In this document: positions 53,863 to 63,589 of the stretch, piece after piece
Position numbering within the stretch: position 1 is the stretch's first letter
Layout: each line of letters begins with the position of its first letter
Assembly: GCF_000373645.1 (NCBI RefSeq)
Contig: NZ_KB892009.1
Span: 104,505 to 168,504, forward strand
Length of the DNA: 64,000 bases
Reading direction: 5' to 3'
Origin: Streptomyces sp. ATexAB-D23
GTDB taxonomy: Bacteria > Actinomycetota > Actinomycetes > Streptomycetales > Streptomycetaceae
The notes under the pieces: generated by a model
Seen by the model: the letters and a program-made list of their open reading frames with translations, nothing else
Database searches by the model: none
What the model was told of the DNA's origin: nothing
Position numbers and translations under genes: made by a program

Positions 53863-56100
53863 GTGGAGAACGAGACCCACTACGCCCAGGCCGTTATCGA
53901 CAACGGAACCTTCGGCACCCGCACCATCCGCTTCGAGACGGGCCGCCTCGCCAAGCAGGCCGCAGGCTCCGCCGTCGCGTACCTGGACGACGACACCATG
54001 GTGCTGTCGGCCACCACCGCATCCAAGCGGCCCAAGGACAACCTCGACTTCTTCCCCCTCACGGTGGACGTCGAGGAGCGGCAGTACGCCGCCGGCAAGA
54101 TCCCCGGCTCGTTCTTCCGCCGGGAGGGCCGCCCCTCCGAGGACGCGATCCTCACCTGCCGCCTGATCGACCGGCCGCTGCGCCCCTCCTTCGCGAAGGG
54201 CCTGCGCAACGAGATCCAGATCGTCGAGACGATCATGGCGCTCAACCCCGACCACCTGTACGACGTGGTCGCGATCAACGCCGCTTCCGCCTCCACGATC
54301 CTGGCGGGCCTGCCCTTCTCCGGCCCGATCGGCGCCACCCGCGTCGCCCTGATCAAGGGCCAGTGGGTCGCCTTCCCGACGCACACCGAGCTTGAGGACG
54401 CCGTCTTCGACATGGTCGTCGCCGGTCGCGTCCTGGAGGACGGCGACGTCGCGATCATGATGGTCGAGGCCGAGGCCACCGAGAAGACCATCCAGCTTGT
54501 CAAGGACGGCGCCGAGGCCCCGACCGAAGAGGTCGTCGCCGCCGGTCTGGAAGCCGCGAAGCCCTTCATCAAGGTGCTCTGCAAGGCCCAGTCCGACCTC
54601 GCCTCCAAGGCCGCCAAGCCCACCGGCGAGTTCCCGGTCTTCCTCGACTACCAGGACGACGTCCTGGAGGCGCTCACCAAGGCCGTCAGCACCGAGCTGG
54701 CCAAGGCGCTCACCATCGCCGGCAAGCAGGAGCGCGAGGCGGAGCTCGACCGCATCAAGGAGATCGCGGGCGAGAAGCTCCTCCCGGCCTTCGAGGGTCG
54801 CGAGAAGGAGATCTCCGGTGCCTACCGCGCGCTGACCAAGAAGCTGGTCCGCGAGCGCGTCATCAAGGACAAGGTCCGCATCGACGGCCGCGGCGTCACG
54901 GACATCCGTACGCTCGCTGCCGAGGTCGAGGCCATCCCGCGCGTGCACGGCTCGGCCCTGTTCGAGCGTGGCGAGACCCAGATCCTGGGCGTCACCACCC
55001 TCAACATGCTCCGCATGGAGCAGCAGCTGGACACCCTCTCCCCGGTGACCCGCAAGCGCTACATGCACAACTACAACTTCCCGCCCTACTCGGTCGGCGA
55101 GACCGGCCGCGTGGGCTCGCCCAAGCGCCGCGAGATCGGCCACGGCGCGCTCGCCGAGCGCGCCATCGTGCCGGTCCTCCCGACGCGCGAGGAGTTCCCC
55201 TACGCGATCCGCCAGGTCTCCGAGGCGCTGGGCTCCAACGGCTCGACGTCCATGGGCTCGGTCTGCGCCTCCACCATGTCCCTGCTGAACGCCGGTGTGC
55301 CCCTCAAGGCCGCCGTCGCCGGCATCGCCATGGGCCTGATCTCCCAGGAGATCGATGGCAAGACCCACTACGTCGCCCTCACCGACATCCTCGGTGCCGA
55401 GGACGCGTTCGGCGACATGGACTTCAAGGTCGCCGGTACGAAGCAGTTCGTGACCGCGCTCCAGCTCGACACCAAGCTCGACGGCATCCCCGCCTCGGTC
55501 CTGGCCGCCGCGCTGAAGCAGGCCCGTGACGCGCGCCTCCACATCCTCGACGTGATGAACGAGGCCATCGACGTCCCGGACGAGATGTCCCCGAACGCCC
55601 CGCGGATCATCACCGTCAAGATCCCGGTGGACAAGATCGGTGAGGTCATCGGCCCCAAGGGCAAGATGATCAACCAGATCCAGGAGGACACCGGCGCCGA
55701 CATCACGATCGAGGACGACGGCACCATCTACATCGGTGCCCAGCAGGGCTCGCAGGCCGAGGCCGCCCGCGCCACGATCAACGCGATCGCCAACCCGACC
55801 ATGCCGGAGGTCGGCGAGCGCTACCTGGGTACGGTCGTCAAGACCACCACCTTCGGTGCGTTCGTCTCGCTCATGCCGGGCAAGGACGGCCTGCTGCACA
55901 TCTCGCAGATCCGCAAGCTGGCCGGCGGCAAGCGCGTGGAGAACGTCGAGGACGTTCTCGGCGTCGGTGCCAAGGTCCAGGTCGAGATCGCCGAGATCGA
56001 CTCCCGCGGCAAGCTCTCCCTCATCCCCGTCGTCGAGGGTGCTGAGTCCGATGGCGGCTCCGCCACGGGGTCCGAGAAGAAGGACGACGCCGACAAGTGA
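53863..56100 (+). CDS. pnp: Polyribonucleotide nucleotidyltransferase (PNPase)
   Basis: 745 aa from the GTG at 53863; this start gives the family N terminus MENETHYAQ and has GGAG nine bases upstream. An ATG at 53848 (five codons longer) has no RBS. Two RNase PH domains (second with [19 protein letters not shown] and [18 protein letters not shown]) surround the helical domain. KH ([15 protein letters not shown]) and S1 ([20 protein letters not shown]) follow, with an acidic tail. 3'-5' phosphorolysis and RNA tailing. The stop overlaps the next GTG by four bases (GTGA). Confidence 0.97.
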   Translation: MENETHYAQAVIDNGTFGTRTIRFETGRLAKQAAGSAVAYLDDDTMVLSATTASKRPKDNLDFFPLTVDVEERQYAAGKIPGSFFRREGRPSEDAILTCRLIDRPLRPSFAKGLRNEIQIVETIMALNPDHLYDVVAINAASASTILAGLPFSGPIGATRVALIKGQWVAFPTHTELEDAVFDMVVAGRVLEDGDVAIMMVEAEATEKTIQLVKDGAEAPTEEVVAAGLEAAKPFIKVLCKAQSDLASKAAKPTGEFPVFLDYQDDVLEALTKAVSTELAKALTIAGKQEREAELDRIKEIAGEKLLPAFEGREKEISGAYRALTKKLVRERVIKDKVRIDGRGVTDIRTLAAEVEAIPRVHGSALFERGETQILGVTTLNMLRMEQQLDTLSPVTRKRYMHNYNFPPYSVGETGRVGSPKRREIGHGALAERAIVPVLPTREEFPYAIRQVSEALGSNGSTSMGSVCASTMSLLNAGVPLKAAVAGIAMGLISQEIDGKTHYVALTDILGAEDAFGDMDFKVAGTKQFVTALQLDTKLDGIPASVLAAALKQARDARLHILDVMNEAIDVPDEMSPNAPRIITVKIPVDKIGEVIGPKGKMINQIQEDTGADITIEDDGTIYIGAQQGSQAEAARATINAIANPTMPEVGERYLGTVVKTTTFGAFVSLMPGKDGLLHISQIRKLAGGKRVENVEDVLGVGAKVQVEIAEIDSRGKLSLIPVVEGAESDGGSATGSEKKDDADK

Positions 56101-57476
56101 CGTCCCGTAGTTCCGCGACGACGGCCCGCCCCTCCTCGGAGGGGCGGGCCGTCGCCCGTACCCAAACGCTCCTCAAGGGCAGCAACGGCATCGGCACGGT
56201 CCGCCGCACGGTCCTCCCCGGCGGTCTCCGCGTCGTCACCGAGACCCTGCCCTCCGTACGCTCCGCGACCTTCGGCATCTGGGCCAACGTCGGATCACGC
56301 GACGAGACCCCCGCCCTGAACGGCGCGACGCACTACCTCGAACACCTCCTCTTCAAGGGCACCGCCAAGCGCAGCGCCCTCGACATCTCCTCCGCCATCG
56401 ACGCGGTCGGCGGCGAGATGAACGCCTTCACGGCGAAGGAGTACACGTGCTACTACGCACGGGTCCTCGACACGGACCTGCCGCTGGCCATCGACGTCGT
56501 CTGCGACATGCTGACCGGCTCGCTGATCGAACCCGAGGACGTCGACGCCGAACGCGGTGTGATCCTCGAAGAGATCGCGATGACGGAGGACGACCCGGGC
56601 GACTGTGTGCACGACCTGTTCGCGCACACGATGCTCGGCGACACCCCGCTCGGCCGCCCCGTGCTCGGCACGGTCGACACGATCAACGCCCTGAACCGCG
56701 GCCAGATCGCCCGCTTCTACAAGAAGCACTACGACCCCACCCGCCTGGTCGTCGCCGCCGCGGGCAACATCGACCACGCCACGGTCGTACGCCAGGTCCG
56801 CAGCGCCTTCGAACGCGCCGGCGCCCTCACCCATACCGACGCCGTCCCCACCGCGCCCCGCGAGGGCTCCCGCGCCCTGCGCACCGCCGGTCGCGTCGAG
56901 GTGCTGGGCCGCAAGACCGAGCAGGCACACGTGGTCCTCGGCATGCCCGGACTGGCCCGCACGGACGAGCGCCGCTGGGCCCTCGGCGTCCTCAACACCG
57001 CGCTCGGCGGCGGAATGAGCTCCCGCCTCTTCCAGGAGGTACGGGAGAAGCGCGGCCTCGCCTACAGCGTCTACTCGTACACCTCCGGCTTCGCGGACTG
57101 CGGCCTCTTCGGTGTGTACGCGGGCTGCCGGCCCAGCCAGGTCCACGACGTCCTCAAGATCTGCCGCGACGAGCTGGACCGGGTCGCGTCGGACGGACTG
57201 AGCGACGAGGAGATCGGCCGCGCCATCGGACAGCTCTCCGGCTCCACCGTCCTCGGCCTGGAGGACACCGGCGCGCTGATGAACCGCATCGGCAAGAGCG
57301 AGCTGTGCTGGGGTGAGCAGATGTCCGTCGACGACATGCTGGCCCGTATCGGCGAGGTGACACCGGACGACGTCCGCTCGGTGGCGGGCGAGGTTCTCGG
57401 ACACCGCCCCTCGCTCTCCGTCATCGGACCGCTGAAGGACAAGCAGGCCGGCCGCCTCCACGAAGCGGTCGCCTAA
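56097..57476 (+). CDS. M16 family zinc metallopeptidase
   Basis: 459 aa, GTG start overlapping the pnp stop. The inverted zinc motif HYLEH is followed by LLFKGT; the third ligand Glu is in [16 protein letters not shown]. The C-terminal half has the Arg-Tyr-type [16 protein letters not shown] substrate-binding region. Cytoplasmic, similar to mitochondrial processing peptidase and Bacillus YmxG, which also follows pnp. Substrate unknown. Confidence 0.93.
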   Translation: MTSRSSATTARPSSEGRAVARTQTLLKGSNGIGTVRRTVLPGGLRVVTETLPSVRSATFGIWANVGSRDETPALNGATHYLEHLLFKGTAKRSALDISSAIDAVGGEMNAFTAKEYTCYYARVLDTDLPLAIDVVCDMLTGSLIEPEDVDAERGVILEEIAMTEDDPGDCVHDLFAHTMLGDTPLGRPVLGTVDTINALNRGQIARFYKKHYDPTRLVVAAAGNIDHATVVRQVRSAFERAGALTHTDAVPTAPREGSRALRTAGRVEVLGRKTEQAHVVLGMPGLARTDERRWALGVLNTALGGGMSSRLFQEVREKRGLAYSVYSYTSGFADCGLFGVYAGCRPSQVHDVLKICRDELDRVASDGLSDEEIGRAIGQLSGSTVLGLEDTGALMNRIGKSELCWGEQMSVDDMLARIGEVTPDDVRSVAGEVLGHRPSLSVIGPLKDKQAGRLHEAVA

Positions 57477-57504
57477 ATCCTCCCGTGCCCAGACCCTCCC
57501 GTAA

Positions 57505-58269
<765 letters not shown>

Positions 58270-58280
58270 CTGGCCACGCC

Positions 58281-58754
58281 ATGCGCGCAAAGATCACTTA
58301 CGTCGTCACCGCAGCCGTCCTCGTCTTCTACTTCGTCCTGGTCGGCAGCCGCGGCGTCCTGCTCATCAAGCACGGCACCTTCATCACGGTGACCTTCGGC
58401 ATCGCCGTGCTGGTCCTGCCGGCGATCGGCGTGTGGTTCCTGTGGAAGAACACCCAGTTCGTCCGCAGGGCCAATGCCCTGGCCGTCGAGCTGGACGCCG
58501 AGGGCGGTCTGCCGGTCGACGAGCTGGCGCGTACGCCCAGCGGCCGGATCGACCGTGACTCCGCCGACGCGGTGTTCGCACGCCGCCGCGAGGAGACCGA
58601 GGACGCCCCCGACGACTGGCGCTGCTGGTTCCGCCTGGCCGTCGCCTACCAGGACGCCCGCGACACCCCCAGAGCCCGCAAGGCCATGCAACGAGCAATC
58701 GCCCTCCACCGCTCCGGCCCGTCGGGCGCACACCCCAGCCCGTCCGGCGTCTGA
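58281..58754 (+). CDS. Two-helix membrane protein of unknown function
   Basis: 157 aa, ATG 11 bases after the dapB stop, so co-transcribed. Two membrane helices in the first 60 residues (YVVTAAVLVFYFVLVGSRGV and VTFGIAVLVLPAIGVWFLW), then a cytosolic helical part (WRCWFRLAVAYQDARDTPRA) with a TPR-like feel. The last codons (PSGV and stop) lie inside the first copy of a 19-base repeat. Function unknown. Confidence 0.8.
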   Translation: MRAKITYVVTAAVLVFYFVLVGSRGVLLIKHGTFITVTFGIAVLVLPAIGVWFLWKNTQFVRRANALAVELDAEGGLPVDELARTPSGRIDRDSADAVFARRREETEDAPDDWRCWFRLAVAYQDARDTPRARKAMQRAIALHRSGPSGAHPSPSGV

Positions 58755-58789
58755 GGACAAAGAAAAGAGCCGTCCGGCGATTGAGGACA
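58741..58789 (+). repeat. Two copies of a CGTCCGGCG-nTTGAGGACA-type repeat, 30 bases apart
   Basis: 58741-58759 and 58771-58789 differ at two positions. The first copy supplies the stop codon of the upstream gene and the second forms the left arm of the adjacent terminator. I recall this motif as a frequent intergenic element in Streptomyces. Confidence 0.75.
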
Positions 58790-58812
58790 CCCTCACCCGC
58801 CGGACGGCTCTT
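58765..58812. terminator. 15-bp terminator between convergent genes
   Basis: Perfect 15-bp stem (58765-58779 with 58798-58812), 18-base loop; it starts with AA and ends with TT so it suits both strands. Confidence 0.88.
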
Positions 58813-58824
58813 CCCGCTCTCCGG

Positions 58825-59376
58825 CTACTGCGGCCGGTACTCGTCCCCCCACGCCTCAATCGTGTCCGCGGCCCGATCGAACGCCTCCCCCCGCGCAAGG
58901 AAGTCCGCGTTGGAGTCGGTGAGCAGCGGCGGCACCGCGTCCCCGCCCCTGCGGACGACGATCAGCGCCTGACCCTGCACCGTACGGGGCAACCCGAGCC
59001 ACTTCACCGGCTGCTGCACCGTACGTACGGCGGTGGCCCGGTTCCACGGCACGGTCGTCGTCCGGAAGAAGCCCACGCGGCGCACACCGTGCCGGCTCAC
59101 CCAGGCGCCGATCCGCAGCATGCGCAGCGCGCACAGGATGATCGCGAGGGCGAGCGCGAGGCACGCCCCCGCCCCGGGCAGCGCTCCGGCGAACGCGGTG
59201 ATCATCCCCGCGAACAGGATGAAAGAGGCGAGCAGCAACAGACCGGCCGCGGCGGCGACCCGCCACGGACCGGGACGGTAGGGCCGCCGCCAGCTGTCGT
59301 GGTCGTCGAACGGCAGCGCGACGTCCTCAGCGTTCGCGTCAAACGCGCGGTCGGCCGTCAGGAAGGGCAGGGGCAC
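58825..59376 (-). CDS. Membrane protein with PH-like domain
   Basis: 183 aa, GTG start with GAGGATC upstream. Hydrophilic first 38 residues, two helices (VAAAAGLLLLASFILFAGMI and GACLALALAIILCALRML), then a domain with VSRHGVRRVGFFRTTTVPW, QGQALIVVRRGG, typical of bacterial PH-like membrane proteins. It ends EAWGDEYRPQ. Function unknown. Probably co-transcribed with the small gene upstream (94-base gap). Confidence 0.8.
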   Translation of the reverse strand: MPLPFLTADRAFDANAEDVALPFDDHDSWRRPYRPGPWRVAAAAGLLLLASFILFAGMITAFAGALPGAGACLALALAIILCALRMLRIGAWVSRHGVRRVGFFRTTTVPWNRATAVRTVQQPVKWLGLPRTVQGQALIVVRRGGDAVPPLLTDSNADFLARGEAFDRAADTIEAWGDEYRPQ

Positions 59377-59470
59377 GACTGATCCTCACTCACAAGCACG
59401 CTCGATTGCTGTGCCCGGTGAGGCTACCGAGGAGGTGACCGGACGGACCACCCCAGGGGGTCCGTCCGGG

Positions 59471-59710
59471 TCAGCGCGCGTGCGCGGCCTCGGTCTGCTG
59501 ACTGTGCGCAGGCGACTTCTCGGGGGCCAGCGCGGGCAGACCGAGCAGCAGAGCCCCGGCGAGTCCGGCGACGACGGCGAGGCAGACCAGAGCGCTTCCT
59601 GCCCGCTCGGAGACGGTGCTGCGGGGCCGCGGGGGCGGAGTGACGTTACTGCGGAATCGGTCGGCCTCGGCTACGAACGAGAACGGGACGGATTCACGCC
59701 GGCGGAACAT
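59471..59710 (-). CDS. Small single-helix membrane protein
   Basis: 79 aa from the ATG at 59710, chosen for AAGGAGAG upstream. A basic N-terminal part (FRRRESVPFSFVAEADRFRS) precedes a helix (ALVCLAVVAGLAGALLLGL) and a short Ala/Gln-rich outer tail. Unknown function; seems to be first gene of a unit with the PH-like gene. Divergent from thyX. Confidence 0.7.
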   Translation of the reverse strand: MFRRRESVPFSFVAEADRFRSNVTPPPRPRSTVSERAGSALVCLAVVAGLAGALLLGLPALAPEKSPAHSQQTEAAHAR

Positions 59711-59906
59711 GAGGTGGCTCTCCTTGAACTCGCTTTCGGGTGGTGCTACTGAGTCAGACGTACAGCGGGCCCGATCGGTGCCCTGAATCGCCGGTTCGCC
59801 CGAAGAAATCCGAAGAACTCCCGGTAAGGCGGTGCCTGCCTCGGGCCGATCGGGCGCCCCGTAGAGTGGACGCCGCCCGAGCGATGCCATTGGAAGGACC
59901 CCGTCG

Positions 59907-60644
59907 GTGACCGACACCCCCGAGCCCACAAAGGCCCACTTCCGCAGCGACGTCACCGTTGACCTGGTGAAATCCGCCGCGGGTGACGCCGACGTACTGT
60001 TCGCAGCCCGTGTGTCCACGGCCGGCGAGCAGTCCCTGGAGGAGGTCACCAAGGACCCCGAGCGTTCGAAGGGGCTCATCAACTTCCTCATGCGGGACCG
60101 GCACGGAAGTCCGTTCGAGCACAACTCGATGACCTTCTTCATCAGCGCCCCGATCTTCGTCTTCCGCGAGTTCATGCGGCACCGCGTCGGCTGGTCGTAC
60201 AACGAGGAATCGGGCCGCTACAGGGAGCTGGAACCGGTCTTCTACGTCCCGGGGGAGTCCCGCAAGCTCATCCAGCAGGGACGGCCCGGCAAGTACGAGT
60301 TCGTCGAGGGCACGCCCGAGCAGCACGCGCTCACCAGCCGCGCCATGGAGGACTCCTACCGGCGGTCCTACGACGCCTACCAGGAGATGCTCGCCGCGGG
60401 CGTGGCCCGTGAGGTGGCCCGAGCGGTGCTCCCGGTCGGCCTGTTCTCCACGATGTACGCCACCTGCAACGCCCGCTCGCTGATGCACTTCCTCGGCCTG
60501 CGTACACAGCACGAGATGGCGAAGGTGCCGTCGTTCCCGCAGCGGGAGATCGAGATGGTCGGCGAACAGATGGAGGCGCACTGGGCGCGGCTCATGCCGC
60601 TCACCCATGCAGCCTTCAACAAAAATGGACGCGTGGCCCCATAG
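59907..60644 (+). CDS. thyX: FAD-dependent thymidylate synthase
   Basis: 245 aa, GTG start with GGAAGGA upstream. ThyX motif RHRVGWSYNEESGRY binds dUMP and FAD; FEHNSMTFFISAPIF and SLMHFLGLRTQHEMAK contain further ligands. Makes dTMP from dUMP using methylene-THF and NADPH. Located between the dapB and dapA parts of the cluster, the typical Streptomyces position. A hairpin follows. Confidence 0.97.
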   Translation: MTDTPEPTKAHFRSDVTVDLVKSAAGDADVLFAARVSTAGEQSLEEVTKDPERSKGLINFLMRDRHGSPFEHNSMTFFISAPIFVFREFMRHRVGWSYNEESGRYRELEPVFYVPGESRKLIQQGRPGKYEFVEGTPEQHALTSRAMEDSYRRSYDAYQEMLAAGVAREVARAVLPVGLFSTMYATCNARSLMHFLGLRTQHEMAKVPSFPQREIEMVGEQMEAHWARLMPLTHAAFNKNGRVAP

Positions 60645-60698
60645 GGCGGTGTCCGTATTGCGGCGTTTCGTGAAGTTCATCTAGGCTGATCAAACGGA

Positions 60699-60736
60699 CC
60701 CGGCACTGCTTGAACCCCCGAGCAGGCAGTGCCGGG
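60699..60736 (+). terminator. Terminator after thyX
   Basis: 11-bp perfect stem (60699-60709 with 60726-60736), 16-base loop, followed by CTCCTCTTGCTTGT, 54 bases past the stop. Confidence 0.8.
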
Positions 60737-60797
60737 CTCCTCTTGCTTGTCCCCCCGAGGGGGCACCGTGCGCCGAGCAACGAGTAGCGTGTTACCC

Positions 60798-61697
60798 ATG
60801 GCTCCGATCTCCACTCCGCAGATCCCCTTCGGGCGGGTCCTCACCGCTATGGTCACGCCGTTCACGGCGGACGGCGCTCTCGACATCGAGGGCGCACAGC
60901 GGCTCGCCACCCACCTGGTGGACGCAGGCAACGACGGCCTGATCATCAACGGCACCACCGGCGAGTCCCCGACCACCAGCGACGCGGAGAAAGACCAGCT
61001 CGTGAGGGCTGTCCTCGAAGCGGTGGGCGACCGGGCGCACATCGTCGCCGGCATCGGAACCAATGACACCCGCCACAGCGTCGAGCTCGCCCGCACCGCC
61101 GAGCGCAGCGGCGCCCACGGCCTCCTCGCGGTGACGCCGTACTACAACAAGCCGCCGCAGGAGGGTCTGCTGCGGCACTTCACCGCCATCGCCGACTCCA
61201 CCGGCCTGCCGGTGATGCTCTACGACATTCCCGGCCGCAGCGGTGTGCCGATCGACACGGAGACGCTCGTCCGGCTGGCGGAGCACCCGCGCATCGTCGC
61301 GAACAAGGACGCCAAGGGTGACCTCGGCCGCGCGAGCTGGGCCATCGCCCGGTCGGGCCTCGCCTGGTACTCGGGCGACGACATGCTGAACCTCCCGCTC
61401 CTGTCGGTCGGCGCGGTCGGCCTCGTCTCCGTCGTCGGCCATGTCGTCACCCCCGAGCTGCGCGCCCTCATCGAGGCCCACCTCGGCGGAGACGTACAGA
61501 AGGCCACGGAGATCCACCAGAAGCTGCTGCCGGTCTTCACCGGCATGTTCCGCACCCAGGGCGTGATCACCACCAAGGCCGCGCTGACGCTCCAGGGCCT
61601 CCCGGCGGGCCCGCTGCGCCTGCCCCTGGTGGAGCTCACCGCCCAGGAAACGGCTCAGCTCAAGATCGATCTCGCCGCCGGCGGGGTACAGCTCTGA
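60798..61697 (+). CDS. dapA: 4-hydroxy-tetrahydrodipicolinate synthase
   Basis: 299 aa from ATG at 60798. GRVLTAMVTPFTADGALD opens the barrel. IINGTTGESPT, the catalytic Tyr in TPYYNKPPQEG and the Schiff-base Lys in RIVANKDAKGDL are present. Condenses pyruvate with aspartate semialdehyde. The in-frame extension upstream to 60729 lacks similarity and overlaps the terminator region. Confidence 0.97.
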   Translation: MAPISTPQIPFGRVLTAMVTPFTADGALDIEGAQRLATHLVDAGNDGLIINGTTGESPTTSDAEKDQLVRAVLEAVGDRAHIVAGIGTNDTRHSVELARTAERSGAHGLLAVTPYYNKPPQEGLLRHFTAIADSTGLPVMLYDIPGRSGVPIDTETLVRLAEHPRIVANKDAKGDLGRASWAIARSGLAWYSGDDMLNLPLLSVGAVGLVSVVGHVVTPELRALIEAHLGGDVQKATEIHQKLLPVFTGMFRTQGVITTKAALTLQGLPAGPLRLPLVELTAQETAQLKIDLAAGGVQL

Positions 61698-61792
61698 CAA
61701 CGGACTTCACAACTGCATACGCGTCACAACTGAACACGCGGACCAAGCCGCGCCACAGCACCACCCAAGACAACAGCAAGTGCACGAATGAC

Positions 61793-61829
61793 ATGCGCGC
61801 CACGTGCCCAAGCGGTACGTGGCGCGCGT
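61793..61829 (+). promoter_or_regulatory. Strong hairpin in the rnj leader, next to the SD
   Basis: 13-bp stem with one U-G (61793-61805 with 61817-61829) and an 11-base loop. It stops just before the TAAGGAGAG ribosome binding site of rnj. It could be a dapA terminator or a processing/autoregulation site; there is no T-run after it. Confidence 0.65.
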
Positions 61830-61844
61830 GGTAAGGAGAGTCTT

Positions 61845-63530
61845 TTGAGTCATCCGCATCCTGAACTCGGCACCCCGCCGAAGCTCGCGAAGGGCGCCCT
61901 CCGGGTCACCCCGCTCGGCGGCCTCGGCGAAATCGGCCGCAACATGACGGTCTTCGAGTACGGCGGCCGCCTGCTCGTCGTCGACTGCGGCGTCCTGTTC
62001 CCGGAGGAGGAGCAGCCCGGGATCGACCTGATCCTCCCGGACTTCACGACCATCCGGGACCGCCTGGACGACATCGAGGGCATCGTCCTCACGCACGGCC
62101 ACGAGGACCACATCGGCGGCGTCCCGTATCTGCTGCGCCTGAAGCCGGACATCCCGCTCATCGGCTCCAAGCTGACCCTCGCGCTCATCGAGGCCAAGCT
62201 CCAGGAGCACCGCATCCGTCCGTACACCCTTGAGGTGGTGGAGGGGCAGCGCGAGCGCATCGGGATCTTCGACTGCGAGTTCGTCGCGGTCAACCACTCC
62301 ATCCCGGACGCCCTCGCGGTCGCCATCCGCACGCCCGCGGGCATGGCCGTCGCCACCGGTGACTTCAAGATGGACCAGCTCCCGCTGGACGGCCGCCTCA
62401 CCGACCTGCACGCCTTCGCCCGGCTGAGCGAGGAGGGCATCGACCTGCTGCTCTCCGACTCCACGAACGCGGAGGTCCCGGGCTTCGTCCCGCCCGAGCG
62501 GGACATCCAGAACGTCCTGCGCAACGTCTTCGCCAACGCGCAGAAGCGCATCATCGTGGCGAGCTTCGCCAGCCATGTGCACCGCATTCAGCAGATCCTC
62601 GACACGGCTCACGAATACGGCCGCCGGGTCGCCTTCGTCGGGCGCTCGATGGTCCGCAACATGGGCATCGCCCGCGATCTGGGGTACCTCAAGGTTCCCG
62701 CGGGGCTCGTCGTGGACGTCAAGGCACTGGACGACCTGCCGGACGACGAGGTCGTGCTCGTCTGCACCGGTTCGCAGGGCGAGCCGATGGCCGCCCTGTC
62801 CCGGATGGCCAACCGCGACCACCAGATCCGCATCGTCCAGGGCGACACGGTCATCCTGGCGTCGTCGCTGATCCCCGGAAACGAGAACGCGGTCTACCGC
62901 GTGATCAACGGCCTCTCCCGCTGGGGCGCCAACGTCGTCCACAAGGGCAACGCCAAGGTCCACGTCTCGGGCCACGCCTCGGCCGGCGAGCTCCTGTACT
63001 TCTACAACATCTGCCGGCCGAAGAACCTGATGCCGGTCCACGGCGAGTGGCGCCATCTGCGCGCCAACGCCGAACTCGGCGCGCTCACCGGCGTGCCGAA
63101 GGACCACATCGTCATCGCCGAGGACGGTGTGGTGGTCGACCTGGTCGACGGCAAGGCCAAGATCGTCGGCAAGGTCCAGGCCGGATACGTGTACGTCGAC
63201 GGCCTCTCGGTCGGTGACGTCACCGAGACCTCCCTCAAGGACCGCCGCATCCTCGGCGACGAGGGCATCATCTCGGTGTTCCTGGTGGTCGACAGCACCT
63301 CGGGCAAGATCGTGGGCGGCCCCCACATCCAGGCCCGCGGTTCCGGCATCGACGACTCGGCGTTCACCGCCGTGGTGCCGAAGATCGAAGAGGCGCTCAA
63401 CAAGTCGGCCCAGGACGGTGTGATGGAGCCCCACCAGCTCCAGCAGCTGATCCGCCGCACGGTGGGCAAGTGGGTGTCCGACACCTACCGCCGGCGCCCG
63501 ATGATCCTCCCCGTCGTCGTCGAGGTCTGA
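61845..63530 (+). CDS. rnj: Ribonuclease J
   Basis: 561 aa from the TTG at 61845, preceded by AAGGAGAG at 8 bases. Metallo-beta-lactamase/beta-CASP nuclease: LTHGHEDHIGGVPYLL is the HxHxDH zinc motif. VVDCGVLFPEEEQPGIDLI precedes it. ATGDFKMD and the beta-CASP motifs (SGHASAGELLYF, MPVHGEWRHLRANAE) follow, then the C-terminal domain. 5'-3' exonuclease and endonuclease in mRNA decay and rRNA maturation. A hairpin lies just after the stop. Confidence 0.96.
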   Translation: MSHPHPELGTPPKLAKGALRVTPLGGLGEIGRNMTVFEYGGRLLVVDCGVLFPEEEQPGIDLILPDFTTIRDRLDDIEGIVLTHGHEDHIGGVPYLLRLKPDIPLIGSKLTLALIEAKLQEHRIRPYTLEVVEGQRERIGIFDCEFVAVNHSIPDALAVAIRTPAGMAVATGDFKMDQLPLDGRLTDLHAFARLSEEGIDLLLSDSTNAEVPGFVPPERDIQNVLRNVFANAQKRIIVASFASHVHRIQQILDTAHEYGRRVAFVGRSMVRNMGIARDLGYLKVPAGLVVDVKALDDLPDDEVVLVCTGSQGEPMAALSRMANRDHQIRIVQGDTVILASSLIPGNENAVYRVINGLSRWGANVVHKGNAKVHVSGHASAGELLYFYNICRPKNLMPVHGEWRHLRANAELGALTGVPKDHIVIAEDGVVVDLVDGKAKIVGKVQAGYVYVDGLSVGDVTETSLKDRRILGDEGIISVFLVVDSTSGKIVGGPHIQARGSGIDDSAFTAVVPKIEEALNKSAQDGVMEPHQLQQLIRRTVGKWVSDTYRRRPMILPVVVEV

Positions 63531-63552
63531 CCCTCCGACAGGCGCGAACTCC

Positions 63553-63586
63553 GGAGCGGGGCCCCCGATTTGCATCGGGGCGCTCC
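63553..63586 (+). terminator. Hairpin after rnj
   Basis: Inner 7-bp stem (63563-63569 with 63574-63580, TTGC loop) extended by a 6-bp outer stem (63553-63558 with 63581-63586) across a bulge. Lies 23 bases after the rnj stop. Confidence 0.7.
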
Positions 63587-63589
63587 GCT

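Noticed and set aside
53850..53863. Adjacent GAATTC and ACTAGT sites at the pnp start look like a cloning linker
   Set aside because: The flanking sequence reads as native pnp leader and coding sequence; chance or small duplication explains it better.
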